Assembly: GCF_051020985.1 (NCBI RefSeq)
Contig: NC_134999.1
Coordinates: forward strand, 12,095,660-12,159,659
Direction of reading: 5' to 3'
Origin: Nomia melanderi
Lineage: Eukaryota; Arthropoda; Insecta; Hymenoptera; Halictidae
DNA length: 64,000 bases
In this document: in pieces, positions 36,602 to 50,700 of the stretch
Numbering within the stretch: position 1 is the stretch's first letter
Layout of the letters: each line of letters begins with the position of its first letter
Position numbers and translations under genes: made by a program
The notes under the pieces: generated by a model
The model's input: only the letters and a program-made list of their open reading frames with translations
The model's database searches: none
Told to the model about the DNA's origin: nothing

Positions 36602-39600
36602 CAACTGATACTAAGTTTATTGATATTTATTGTAGAATTTATTGTATCGTTTTTTGGAAGTTCCTAGCAAAATATTTATTTATTTAAGTTTTGAAAATTA
36701 GGGGTTTATAAATAGACGATTATAATACCTGTTCGTGCATAAATCAAAATGGACGAAGGCATTTACCAAATAATGTGTATAATAATCGATATGCGTCAAA
36801 TTGTCGCGTTCCGTAAACTCAGTGCTATATATCCACCGTAGAATTAATTGCAAAGGGAATAATAAACAAGTTTGTTTGTAAAACAATTCTCAGGGGTAAA
36901 TCGAATTACACCCTTGTCGCTCACCCTGCTCTGTAACACCTTCATCCGCTCCATTGAACTTTAAACAGAATAAACGGATGAGAAATGATCGTTGCATTTT
37001 ATAGGTTCAACGATATTTGGTACCCAGTTTTCTGGTTTCACGTTTCATTGTGTCTTTTGATACGATGCTCGCACTTCTCGGTGACAATAAATCTTTTGGG
37101 AACTTCGCTTGGAACATCTCGAGCCGAGTATCCAGTTACAGAGACTTCAAATGTAAGAAAAAATCTAACGAATTGTTATCGTTTGTAACAAGTAGGATTC
37201 AGATGGAACATGGATTTTAAAATTGTAAAAGAGATGTGTAACAATGCGAACCCCTTAATCTACAATGACGAGAGAAGAATTCCAGATTAGTCTAATAAAA
37301 ATCTTCCTCGCTGAACATGCATCGAGGTCAAAAACTGTTTTATTATATTCAATATCTCACTTTCAAATTTGACACTTAGGCAACCACCTAAAAAGAACTA
37401 TAATCTGTTTCATTAACTTTAATCGAACTCGTTCAACAAATTTGATTAAAAATTGTGTTTTGCAATAGTAAGGAAGGTGTTTATTGAATTGTAAATATCC
37501 CCAGTCCAAAAGTTAGATTAAAGCAAAACTCACGACTAAATAAAAGATAAAAGCTAAATGTAAATATATAACTAAATTAAAAAACTACTTAAAACTAAAT
37601 AACAAACGAAAAAAGTAAACGAAATAAATGGAACTACGTTGGTAAGAGAAAAGTGGGAGATCTTCCCATTCGATTGGCTAAGTACTTACGAAAGATGGAA
37701 CATTTCTTCTCATTTCTTGCAATTTGTTGATAGTAGAATTAGCTAGTCGAGCTTAGTCGCAAAGAGAGTCGTATGAAAAAAAATTGAAGAAAGTTAAAGA
37801 ATGCGTGTCGGCCGTAGGGAATAATATTTTGGCGTGAAAAAGATACAGATCGGCAAATAACAAACGTTACCCTGGATTCGATTAAACCTGTCCGTGCAGA
37901 CAACAAATCTCCGTGATTTACGTTCGAAGGGTTTCTAAAGACGTAAACGGAGAGGCGATCAAGCTGCTTGACAAGTAAATTCTCGAGATACTGCAACCGA
38001 CTGCGAGCTTCACCAAATCGATTTTCAGCTTGACGAGATTCGATACGAGCTTTTTAACAAATAATCTCTTTCCCCGTCGCTTATAATTGAACTGTCGATT
38101 TCTGATTACGAACACGCAGCAAACAATTAAATCATTCTTGTATTTTCAATTTAGACATAACTGGAACACACGTGGAATTAATTGAATTTTTCATGAAACC
38201 GTCTGTTGAATATGGAATTTCGATAAGTTATAATAAGATTCTTAATAAATTCTAATTGTAAATTCTAATAAAACCCTTGATAAGTTCTAATTCTAAGTTC
38301 TAATAAGATGGAAGTTTTGTTTAATGAAAAATTAAATAAATAAATATGACTAATTGTACAACTGAAATGAATAATTATAAAGTGAAATTTGAATTCATCT
38401 GCTTCATGAAATATAAATACATATCAAACTCTCAAATAATAAATACTAATATAAATATTATTATTTCTTATTTTTATCATTTTTATAGTATTATCAATAT
38501 TATTATAGTTAACATTATGTATGTAATAATAAATATACTAATAATAAATACTAAACTGAGCCATCGACTAATAATAATACAAAGTATAAGAATAAAATAT
38601 TTTCGGGTAATATTTATATATACTTTTCTTGGTTAATTTAAATAAGATTTTTTTACGCACATTCAACAAAATCGACAAGGCTGCGTTCCTTTCCTTCCAT
38701 TTTTACGCGCATTGACGTGGGAAACACGATACCCCAACGAAGGTTTCAGTTAACTCTGCTTCCTCCCCTCCTCCTCCCATTTTTCGCAATTAATTCTTCT
38801 AATTCAGGGTTATGGGAATTATCGTGGGAGGTCATGAGTCCGTTTACTGACGCAGTTTCCGAATATCAATGTCTGGCGACGCTTAAACACGTCCAGATCC
38901 GGATTTATGATACTTTATTCCATTACAACGTCAACGTTTCGATATTTATCGGAATCGTTTGCCAAATTTTCGAAGGTCAAATCGATACGAAATTCATTTT
39001 ACCTTGAACTATAAGAACAATTCATTCGTGATTCCCATTAGATTTTATATGTGAACTTTAGTAGGCGGAAAATGCAAATGTTGAACTATTTGAAGTGATA
39101 AAAGAATTAGGAAACTCGATTCCTTAATCCGAACTTCGATTTTACTCCCAACATTCGCTTCTACTGGGCGAAAGTAAGTTAAATAATTAATTCCGCGCTT
39201 GCACGGTTAAACGAGGAGCCCTCGGAAATTGAGATAACAAGGTTAGTGCTGATTCCGCGAATATTAAATAGTTCTTTGAATTTCTGTTGGCCAGGCTGTT
39301 TTTTCCACGGCTAAAACCCGTTCTCCTACGAAAGGAATATGACCTTGTTACATGAATTTCGTTCGCGAGAGAAGGATAAAGAGTGGAATGATGGAAAATT
39401 ACATTAACAATACTTAGCAAATGAAATAATATTCGAGCGATATCATTGTGATCTTGTTTTAATCAATATTCCATCTGTAGTGATATATCGACAAGGTCCT
39501 CTTCAAAAATACCTAAAAGCTTATTCTATTCGATAAATAATATAATTTGGAAATATCAGAAACAAAAACACTTAAATCAAACACTAACATACTACTTAAA

Positions 39601-41731
39601 TTTAATATACATAATAATAACTAATAAATTCTTTAAATTTTCATTTGCAAAATATATTTTTTTCCATTTCCATTTATAAAATGAATCTTTTCAATTTTCA
39701 CTTATAATATAAATCTTTTAAATTTTTATTTACAATATAAATTTTTCTTACACTAAAAGTTTCGTTTCCAAGAAGGCTTCAGAAGCAGAATTTTCTGTCG
39801 ATCGACTTCACACCCTTAACCCGCCCACACAAGCTTGATTTTTATTTAATTATTCGTTGCGAAGGGGATGAGGAAGCGAGAGGGGTGGGGACACGCGAAT
39901 AAACCGGATTAGCCCCGAACAAACCCGATCAAATGCGACGCACGATACGGTTAAGAGGAATTCGATTTCCCGTGAAAAATATTTGTCATCGCGCTGTTTA
40001 AATGACAGCTGAATATTTGATGCGGACGCAGCCCGCGAAGACCCATAATACAGGAAGCCATAAATGCTCTAAAGATCTGCGTGCTACGACCCTGGTACAC
40101 AGTACCCGAAGTAAAATCGACTGGAAAGGACGCAAAGCCTTCGTCCCGTCTTAAAAACGTTCACGAAAATTTACAATCTCGTAAAAAGAAAACTTTTAAA
40201 AAATATTAGGTCACCTCATAGGTAACACCGTTTTCTATCTTGCTTTGTGAGATACATTCTTAACCCCTTGTCTTTACGACTTGTTTCTCAACTACGATCG
40301 ATACCATCATATAATTTTGTATCTTCTATCGCCAAAGAATTTTGTATCTTTTAGTATATTTCCCGTGTAAAATTGTGTTTTCAACTTTCACGTAGATTAG
40401 TAATAATGGAATATCAAAATTCACATCGAATTTTTCACTGTTAATAACTAATGCAAGCTTAAACAATAAATAAACACTAAATATATCAATTTGTAATATA
40501 TACATTCATTACTATATTAAATACTTATTCTTTAATATTGACACTTGTGTAAATTATTTGCACATTTAGTAACATCGTAAAAGTACTATTTCTTACTCTT
40601 TGTTTCTACGAGACAACTGTAACAAATGTTGAAAATTAGTATGTAAATGCACGGGTTAAATTTATCTTAAATTTGGTTCACGCTTCGCTGATTGTTTGCT
40701 TGTATCGGCGTCATTTTCCTATATATTTTATAATTAGCGATCAGAATGCAATGTGCTAGACGCGCTAATTTGTTGATCCGAGAGCAATCCACGGTGCCAA
40801 TTGTGATGTAACAACGGTTTCTGTGGGCCGCCGATAAAAATTCATGGAAACCGCCGATACCTCACACGGTTCGCCGTACATCGTGTTTAATCCGAGTTAT
40901 AAATAGCTGGCCACGGAACGGTGAGCTTCTATATTTCTATTTTAGACACACGAATATTCCTTCGATACATGGGGATTACAGAAACACGGCCGTGCAATTT
41001 AATCGATCGAAATATCGCGTGCGAGCGAAATAACATCGCTGGTTTTCGTTTGCTGTTTTAAAATTTCGACTGCAAGTCTCATTGAAAAATCGCGATGAAA
41101 AGTTTGTTTGAAGTTCTAATTCGATTTTGATAAAAACTTAATTGTGAACTAATTTGCGACAATTAACGGAAATATTGCTATCGAAGTCTAACAAACGATC
41201 AACTGCCGATAAAAGTGTTCATTCTAGATCGACAATTTTGAAAACTTTATCAGAATCAAAATATCAGCGAAATTACAGAAAATATTATTTTTAATATCTT
41301 TAACAAAAGAAATAGATTTGGGTTTAATAGAATATATTAGAACTATATGTAATAACTATCTCCTATTATCCCTGATTCTTCAGTGTCGGACAATTGGCCT
41401 ACATCGAGAACATATTGATAGAATTCAGTTGACCGTAATTTAGTGAAATTCATGCGAATGGTGAAATACATTAATTAACTGTTAGTTAGAATTTCATGTA
41501 ATAATCTCCACGTTGTATCGGGCAACGATTATAGACGCATTAAACACAATAATCGATCTGGTTTTTGTTTTAAAGACTTGAATATTTAAATATCAATTAA
41601 ATTTCACCGTACTTTATGCAATTCTACTCATCGATTGTACCTTATTGTTATAACCATCGATATTTATATTAAAGACATTGTTTTCATTATTATTCTAATA
41701 ATAATTGGGAGATGTCCAAGTTTTTCAATCA

Positions 41732-44700
41732 ATGTTCCTGATCCCAATGATGAAGACGTTCGGAATGTTTGTTCTAGTGACTGTGCAAGCGGAGAGTTCC
41801 GGATTAATCCCGAGGAAGTTCACCAGGTTTCTAATATCCAGTGAGCCCGAAGGCGACGATGATAGCGTGGATACCGGCGTCTTCGACATACAGGACGACT
41901 CACTGTCGAAGTATTTGGACGTTTGCCCGAACGCCGTGGTGGAAACGTCGAAGGTGCAGAGGGAGGAGATCTCTGTGGCCTGGACCAGCCCTTCCGAAGG
42001 TAGCGGTTGCATATTTATCAGGTGAAGGGATATTTTAATAAAAAGCATGAACAACGAACGTATTATCTATTCCTTCATTGACATTTTCTCATTTAGATAC
42101 GCATGCACATGTGTCGAAAAGCGTAGGTGTGCCAAGAAGTAATCCATCATTTTCTCAATGAATAAATAAACTAGAATATTGAAGAATACAATGAAACGTA
42201 GTGTTATTAAATTGTTCATTTCCATCGAAAGGAATTGCATAGGTAGCTAGAAATAGTAGATTACTGATAGATTGGTGCATCTTAGAATTCGTTTAATTCT
42301 ACGTAGATATTATTTCAATATGGAATCTTTGGAATTTTATTTAACAAAGTAGTCATCGAGATATCTCTTTACACAAACCCGCAAAACTAAAGTACAATTA
42401 TTTAACTCTAACAATTCATTTTTTAATATATAAAATTACTTCGTTACATTAATGACTACTTCTTCAAGCTTATCTTTCATAAAATTAGGTTATAAAAAAG
42501 GAACGTCGTATTATTTGTAATAGGATAAAGCAACAATCATGCAGTAGAGAGATTATTGTTTTAAATAAAATTCTAAAGACGTTCGCACGCAGTTCTAACG
42601 CTACGGATGTCCCGGGCAGTGGTTCTCAAACACTGGCCGACGAGTGAAATGTCGGCCACGGTCTCAATAACGCGCGTCCGTTCGCTTTTCTTTTCTGGAG
42701 TACAGGGCAACGATATTGGAAACGCCGGACACGTGGTATATGGATGATCCGAACTTAGTTCTGAAGATCTGTCAGGACATGAAAGCCGAAGCGGACGAGC
42801 AGGGCCCGGTGCTGCAGGAATGCTGCGCCTGCGAGGAGGCGAAGTACGAAGTTACTTTCGAGGGACTTTGGTCTAGGAATACCCACCCTAAGGCACGTAA
42901 GAACCTCATCAAATAAAATCGACAGTCGGAAGTGCATGAAACTCCGCTATCGATCTTATCGTATTTTTAGGCTTCACGGGATGGAAAGAGAGAGAAAGCT
43001 TCCTTCTATCTGATTGACATTTTCTCTTTTCTTCAATATACGTTTCTATCTTGAAATTATTCATGAAAGTTCCTGAACAATTGTATGGATGTTTCAACAG
43101 CAGCTACTTTGTGAGAAATAATGTTTTTATTTTATAATTGCTTGTGTTTAAGTAGAACGACAGTATTCGAAAAATTGGAATGTCTGCATATAGTCTATCT
43201 TATTAAAAAAAAAACGTTATCAATGTTTAACACGTGTAGGTTTTAGTCAGGTTTCCTATTTTTTTATAAAAAGGAAAACAAAGTTCGGTCGCGAACGCAG
43301 TTTAGAATTTCGAAAGGATTCCGAGTAATTAACGGATGAGAATTGGTTGCCCGAAAACTATGATCCCGCCACGCTCCCTGAATTCCGGAAAATTGTCAAT
43401 ATTTCATCTGGCTATTTGGGCAACGCTGCGAGCCTTTGATGTTTGTATTAACCGAGAATTCTATGGCGCCGATGCACTTTGCTAGAGACGTTTGCGTGTA
43501 GTTGTTATATTCGTGTTCATAACGGGGCACCAATAACGATTATTCAGTTGGTAATTGCACCTCGTACAATTAAATGCGGCGCATTGTGTGGTAAATAAAA
43601 ACATTGAACATAGTAGTGAATTTATTATTGAATACCGAGAGGAATACCTCGCGCGAATTACCGCTATTTATACAGTAAATAAGTTGGTCGCACCTCACGT
43701 TTAATATTAATATCAATCAGTTCCAATGGAGTTAAAATTGAAAGGCAGTTCATTACCGGTAGAGAAATTAATTTGGAAATTCATCTTAAACGTCCTTTGA
43801 GACCCGAATGAAAACGTGATTAATAAATTGTATATATTTATAATCACATAGTCAATGGTGTAGAATATTCTTATAAATTAATTAAAATGAGTTTAACTAT
43901 AAAACGTTATCGCAAGAATGTTTTTTTTTAAAGTGGAATAAGTCCATTTGTAACTGAATGAAATTTTGTTTAATAATTTTATTAATTACTATTGCATAAT
44001 AAAATTTAACAAGTTTATAGTTTCAAAAACATTGCTCGAATTGATTAACGTTTACCAATATTTGTAAGTTGATTCCAACGCACACCCTTAAATATCTCAC
44101 TGTACGACAAAATGGACTCATAGCACTTTAAAACAACGACTGATGTATTGTTAACAATTTTCTTGTAATAAAAAGTATTGAGATTTTACAACTAGTTTTA
44201 AGGTGGAATTTTATTTGAACTTTTACGAGAACTTTGTTTTAATAGTTCCTTTTTTTCAAACAGGACTTCCCCAGCAAAGGATGGCTCATTCGATTCTCAG
44301 ATGTGATTGGAGCCTCGCATACGGTGGACTATAGATTTTGGAAATACAACGGCTTAGCTAGTGTCGGTTTACGACAAGTGGCTGAACTCGGGTCGACTCG
44401 GAAATTGGAATCGGAATTAAAAGAGCAAGTAAATGCTTCTAAATCATTTTACTACAATCTATCTCTCATCACATTTTTAATAATATTGAAAATTATCAAA
44501 CAAGTATATTAAATGATTAAAGGAAATAGGTATTTTTAATAAAATGATTAAAACATTTTGACAGTTTTTCAATCTATGGAATTTAATATCAATTTATATT
44601 CTTCGCTACCAGAATTTCACCATTTTAAATTTTTATACGTAGACGATTCTTCCGTCTTTTTTTTTATAGAGCGAGCATATCAGAACGATAATCAAAGCCA

Positions 44701-47700
44701 GGGGAATAAGTTACCCCAACGTAACTGGCAAAACTTTCGCGGTCTTCCGCGTCGACCGGAAACACCATCTCATGTCCTTGGTCTCCATGCTCGGTAAGAT
44801 TATTTCAGCATGAATTTTTTATATCGTACTAAATGAAACTACTTAAACAAATAGAAAGAAAGTTAATAGAAATACGAAAATACTCATGCATGCATAAAAC
44901 ATTTTTAATAAGATTAATTTTTATTTCTGTATAATTTGTTATTATTAATATTTCAGTACATAGTAAATAAAGCTTCTCTCAATTTCATATTTTGAATGTT
45001 CAAACATGTTTTTGCTCGAGTGTCAAATAAAGAAATATACGTTTTTATACATACAACACTAAAACTTTAAACATTTACTTTCTTTAATCGATGTTTAATG
45101 ATTAGGAATATTCCTATGTGACGATAAATGTAATATCAAAGCACAGGTATCCACAAATCGATGATAATCTCAGAAAGTCTCCGAAAATGAACGTTCCTCC
45201 ATTACGTGGGAGTATCTTGAAATTACTGACGGTTCTTAAAAGTTTCAGGAACGCTTTGCATTTTAATCGGAAGTTCCAGAAGTTCTGACCAACTTCTGGG
45301 CTTGCTGTGCAGTGAATCGTGATATGGAAAATAAAGGAAATAATTTTTCAGACCCGTCGCCGGATTGGATAGTCGGGGTCTCGGGTCTAGAGCTGTGCCG
45401 CTCTGATTGCACGTGGATCGAGCACAAAGAACTAAATCTCTACCCTTACGATGTGGGTACTGATGATGGAATCACGTATTTAGTAAGTAAAACTCGCTAT
45501 TCAAATCTTTGATGGCGTTTCATTGAGAATATTTATGAAAAATCACATTTTTATAGATTGATTCGTGAAAATGTGAAACGACTTAAAGCTTATCTTTTGA
45601 CACAGGCTTTATAAGATTGAATGTTAAATAAAAACTCTACTATTATTTTATTTTATCACATACTTTTGTAGGTTTATTGATAATATTAATAATTAATATT
45701 GTTATACATATATGGAGTCTACAGTTTCATTAACTTAATGCATTGAATATCGTCACTCGAAAACTTCAATTCGATACAATTGCTTCCATCGCGAGGTACC
45801 TACAAAACACACAAAATATATTGACACAAAGCAGAAGGTCAAGATTGAGAGAATGATGTAAAGTCTTCTTGAGGAAACTCCATTTATTTCAGTGAAATAT
45901 AATTTAATAACAAACCCATATTCTTTCCAGTCAGGCGTTAACGCCGTGTAACTGGATTAAACTAGTTTCTAAATAGAATTGCATAACGGAATAAGCAGAT
46001 GAAGATTAAACGAGGTGCATAAATTAGAACTAATGTTCAGGCTATAAGCATTTTGTTAAAAAGAAAATTAGTTTTAATTTTTCGGCGATCAATTTGAAAA
46101 CGATAGCGAATACCAAAATTATAGACTTATAGATGTTCCATCTAGATCGCATTCCAAAATGAAACACTAACATAACGTCAGAACAAAAATATCAGAAACA
46201 TTAAAGGAAACATAAGATGTAAACGAATGATTAAAAAAGTGAATATCGTCGAAACAGTGACCCAATTTGTTGCATTGTTCTGCCGCGTGCCCGTAGCATT
46301 CGAGGGGAACAAAATAAACGTCAGCTGTCGCCGGCAGAAAATCGCATAATAAATTTTGACAGGAGTTCCGTCCCTAACAATTGACAATAGGGCTGCGGGT
46401 CGCGCGAAAATCGCTGACATCGCAATAATAAACGCGCCCCCTCAACACTTTTCCGGCCGACCGGGAATTTTCCCCCGTTGCGTCGCGGCATCTCTGTGTT
46501 CCGGTCTCTAAAACGCGCACTATTTAGTCACTCGTGACCCTGCGATTAATACGAATCCAAGGATCTCATTGTTACACAAAAATAAAAGACAATAGTATCA
46601 TTTATACTTATTTCAAAACGTTTATAGCATTAAAATTTCAAGTTGACGTTAAAGAACATAGTAAACATTATTAGAACAAACTTTTCCACTGTTGTTCATT
46701 ACGTGGCACCATTTTGTGTCACACAAAATGGGAGACAGAGAGTTTGAATTTAAACGTATATCTTCTTCTAATTGAGGAAATAACAAATTGTAAATTTTTA
46801 GGAATTGGTATATAAATTCTTGTTGGTTTACAATGAATTATATCAAATGGATATTTCATTGAAAATTAATAGAATTTATATAGTAGTTATTCATGAGAAT
46901 ATTGAAGTGAATATTACACTTGCATTGTCTGCAGTCACCAGATTCGGCAACTGATCCTCAGGAGCCCATTCGACGTATAACTTCGTCATTCCCAAACGAT
47001 TCAAGGTCTCCATTTTACGATCCTTTGGGCTCGGACATGAAACCGCTTGCCAAACTTTACTTGAACCGGCAAAGGCTCTACGAGAAGACCTGCACCGTTG
47101 TCCCGGATGAAGTGGCCGACACAGGTGCTACTACTACCCCAGCGTCGTCCCCTAATCGCAAAAATAGCAAGTATTGCCTTTTTGTTGTGTTATTTTATGT
47201 TTGGATCCGTGTACATGGAGACCAGATGGGAAGGAAACGTTTAAAGTAGTATTTCACGTCTATCAATTGTAAAAGCATCAGAACTGCGTTTGTCTGAAGT
47301 GAGATTTCTAACTTTGATGTTTCTAGCTTTGAGATATCAGAGCATTAGATTATAGATTTCAAAATTTAACTTAATTTTTAGATTGCTCTGTGTAATACTC
47401 ATAGAGTGGCTCTTATAAGCAATGGAAAATTCATTGGCAAATATTTCCATTACTCGAGAAATAGTTCTTCCCTCTTCAGGTGTCTATGTCACAGATCGTT
47501 TGCTTAATCCGTGTAAGAAATGTTCAAGCCGACATAATGGAGATAGAGGTAAACGAAGCTTGGAAGTAAACTGAAATTTTTAGTTTCCTTTTTGCTGGTA
47601 GAAAATAGAAGTAGATAATGCCGCTCGCAAAATTCATAGTGTTCTTTTGTTACTTTTTAGTTACTTTCTTTATGGTATTTCATTTCTTTAAACAATGTTT

Positions 47701-50700
47701 GCATTGAGATCGTTTATGACACGTAGATAAATGCATTCATTGCTCATTATTTATGGCAATGCATTATCTCCCGTTTAATTTATACGCATTGAATTGTTCA
47801 GTCCTTTACAAATTATTATAATTATTCATAGACATTACAAAATTATGGGTCAATTAATACTAGTAGGGGAATTATTCGTTCGCGATGTTATTTATGAGAA
47901 ATTATCTGGATAAAGGATTTATGTCTAATTTCCTGACCTCGGGCAATGTATTATCAAATCGACGACTATCAAAATAATATTTTCGAAAAAATTTCAATTT
48001 TAAAAGAAACAAATAAAATATTGCAAATTTTTAATATTTTATGTTTCGAAAAATTCATTGCATCGCGTATCAATTATTTTAGTTTTTATATATCTCCCAT
48101 CAACTGTTCGATTTTTAACTGATCGAAACTAATATTGTAATCATTGTGATTTCTGACGTACACAGAAGCCTGCAAAGTGACACAATGGGGTCCTTGGAAC
48201 CCCTGTTCGGTGACATGCGGTCGTGGCGTCCAACTTAGGCAAAGACACTACCGGGACGAAGCCGCTGCCATGTCGAACAAATGCAACGTCGTACTATCCG
48301 ACAGAGCGACCTGTTATGGAAAGATGCGTAACTGGTAACAATGACTTTTTTAAAGATTAAATGAATTAATTAGTAATCGACCTATTCAGATTCTTTATAA
48401 TTTGAAACGAACTTTGGAATTTTCACCATATTAGTAATATACAATGATGGTTTACAATAAAGTACTCTAACGTTTCAGAAACTTCATGGTACAACACCAA
48501 AATGGTATAAAATCGGAAATTACAAGAATCAAAATTTTCACTTCATTGTCAAGTTACACTGTCCAAACTACGACAAACAGATCAACAATAGTAAAGACAG
48601 ATCTGAATTCGCGATTTCGTTGTTCTTGATTTTCATTTCACACTTCATGAAGAATCACCCCATAATTTTTCCACTGGTCGCATAATTGCTTTCTCCGTTG
48701 GTTTCGATGCAACGGCGAAGCAAAACGATTCTCCGTACCTAACCTCGATTAATCTTAACTTTCCTTTTACATTTTATAACGTTTTATATTTCTTTCTTCG
48801 CTAATCTCATTGTAGCAACAAAGCTAGACGATTCTCCGTATCTAACCTCGATTAATCTGAACTTTCTTTTTACATTTTTAACATTTTACATTTCTTTCTT
48901 TGCTGATCTCAATGTAGCAACAAAGCAAGACGATTCTCCGTGCCTAACATCGATTAATCTTAACTTTCTTTTTACATTTTTAACATTTTACATTTCTTTC
49001 TTCGCTGACCTCAATGTAGCGACAAGGCGAGGCGACTCTCCGTGCCTAACATCGATTAATCTTAACTTTCTTTTTACATTTTTAACATTCTACATTTCTT
49101 TCTTCGCTGATCTTGTTGCAGCGACAAGGCGAGGCGATTCTCGGTGTCGATGTTGAACAGCGGTTTATGCGCCCTGAACAATTGGAGCGAGTGGGGTTCT
49201 TGCTCGAGCACTTGCGGCCCTAGTGTCAGGACGAGATCGAGAAATTTCGTGGACAAGAAGTATCGGAAACAGTGTAGATCTGCCCCAGATGCGCCGGAGC
49301 TGCAGCAAACGACTGAATGCGAGGACGTCCCGCCGTGTCCTGACGCGGACGGCGAAGAGGTAAGAGAAACGTCCACTCCGAAGGAGGACGATGATGACGA
49401 TGAGTTGGACAGTGGTAACGATGAGCAGGAGAATGATAACGATGAGCAGGACAATGATGACAATGTTAACAATGAGCAAGGCGATGGTGGCGGAGAGGAT
49501 TACGAGAGAGAGGACGCGGCGGTGGAGGTAGCCGAGGAATGGCTGCAGGTACAGAACACTTGTCTGGGAGTTTGCCAGAAATTGTCACTAATTGATGCGT
49601 AACGCACACCGGCTTACTCGTTGCAAGTGTTGCAAAATCCATTGCATTTCGTTAACAATAACAGCTTGATATCGGGGCCGTATAATAGGGACGACGTTAC
49701 TATAAATATTACTATAAACAGTATTATAGAAATAACTGTAAATGTTGCTATGAATATTGATATAAATATTACTGGAAATATTGCTATGAATATTGATATA
49801 AATGTTACTATAAATATTGATATGAATATTATTATGAATATTATTATGAATATTATTATGAATATTATTATGAATATTATTATGAATATTATTATGAATA
49901 TTGCTATGAATATTACTATAAATATTGATATGAATGTTGTTATAAATATTGCTATGAATATTGCTATAAACGTTATTATAAATATGGTAGAATATTGGTT
50001 CATGATTAACAATGATCGATGAAATGAAATATTAAACATTATTGTGCTGACCATTTATTGTCAGTTAAGAAGTAATCAAATCAAACTCTATTAAAGAGTT
50101 ATTTTATTCTTTCAACGCGAGACAAAGAAGAAGCTCATTGTTCACGAACATCACTAACAAAGGGAAGAATCGTTTATCTTTCAGTAACTCGAGAAACATT
50201 TAAATCATCACTAACGAATCTCGAATTTATATAGAAAATAACTGTAAATCATACCTGCACCATTTCTCGCAGATGCATCCATGGCACTGGCATCCTCACG
50301 TAAGTGAATTTACTCACGAGTAATCGGGAACGATTGACCATTGAAATAGGAATGATTCAAAAGAACTAAAAAATCATGCTTCCTGAACTTTTAATTCTCA
50401 TAAACTAATTTTTAATTTTGGAGATCGAATAATTTATAAATATTACAGCGAAGAAATACTTGATAAATAATATTTCTTCTCGCAAAATGATAATCTTTCA
50501 TTGTGAAAAGTAAACACATTATTTTTTTCTTTTCCTTATTTCTTTAATTAGAATTACAATTACTTGAACTGAATATTCGTTTTACGTTTTCTTCTGTTCA
50601 TTCTGCACGCAAATGAGAATTCTTACGTACTTCGTTCACAATATCACACCCTCGTTTAACAACTTAATTTCTGAGATTTGTATTATTTCGTATCACAATT

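Larger units (their letters stand above)
30783..41731. other. Gene-poor stretch before fat-spondin
   Basis: No complete gene is supportable. GC/CpG-rich islands occur at about 32990-33210, 34080-34340, 35500-35650, 39780-40130 and 40780-41050. TTAA elements and a long-inverted-repeat element are listed separately. A solitary family 1 end (TTAACCCTTTGC, 34347) and fragments similar to each other at about 33800-33910 and 34395-34520 indicate further decayed repeats. Later exons of the 30581 gene may be hidden here. Confidence 0.4.

Noticed and set aside
49614..50054. Frames of 133 and 146 codons on opposite strands
   Set aside because: Both are translations of the 12-base minisatellite in intron 9 of fat-spondin.
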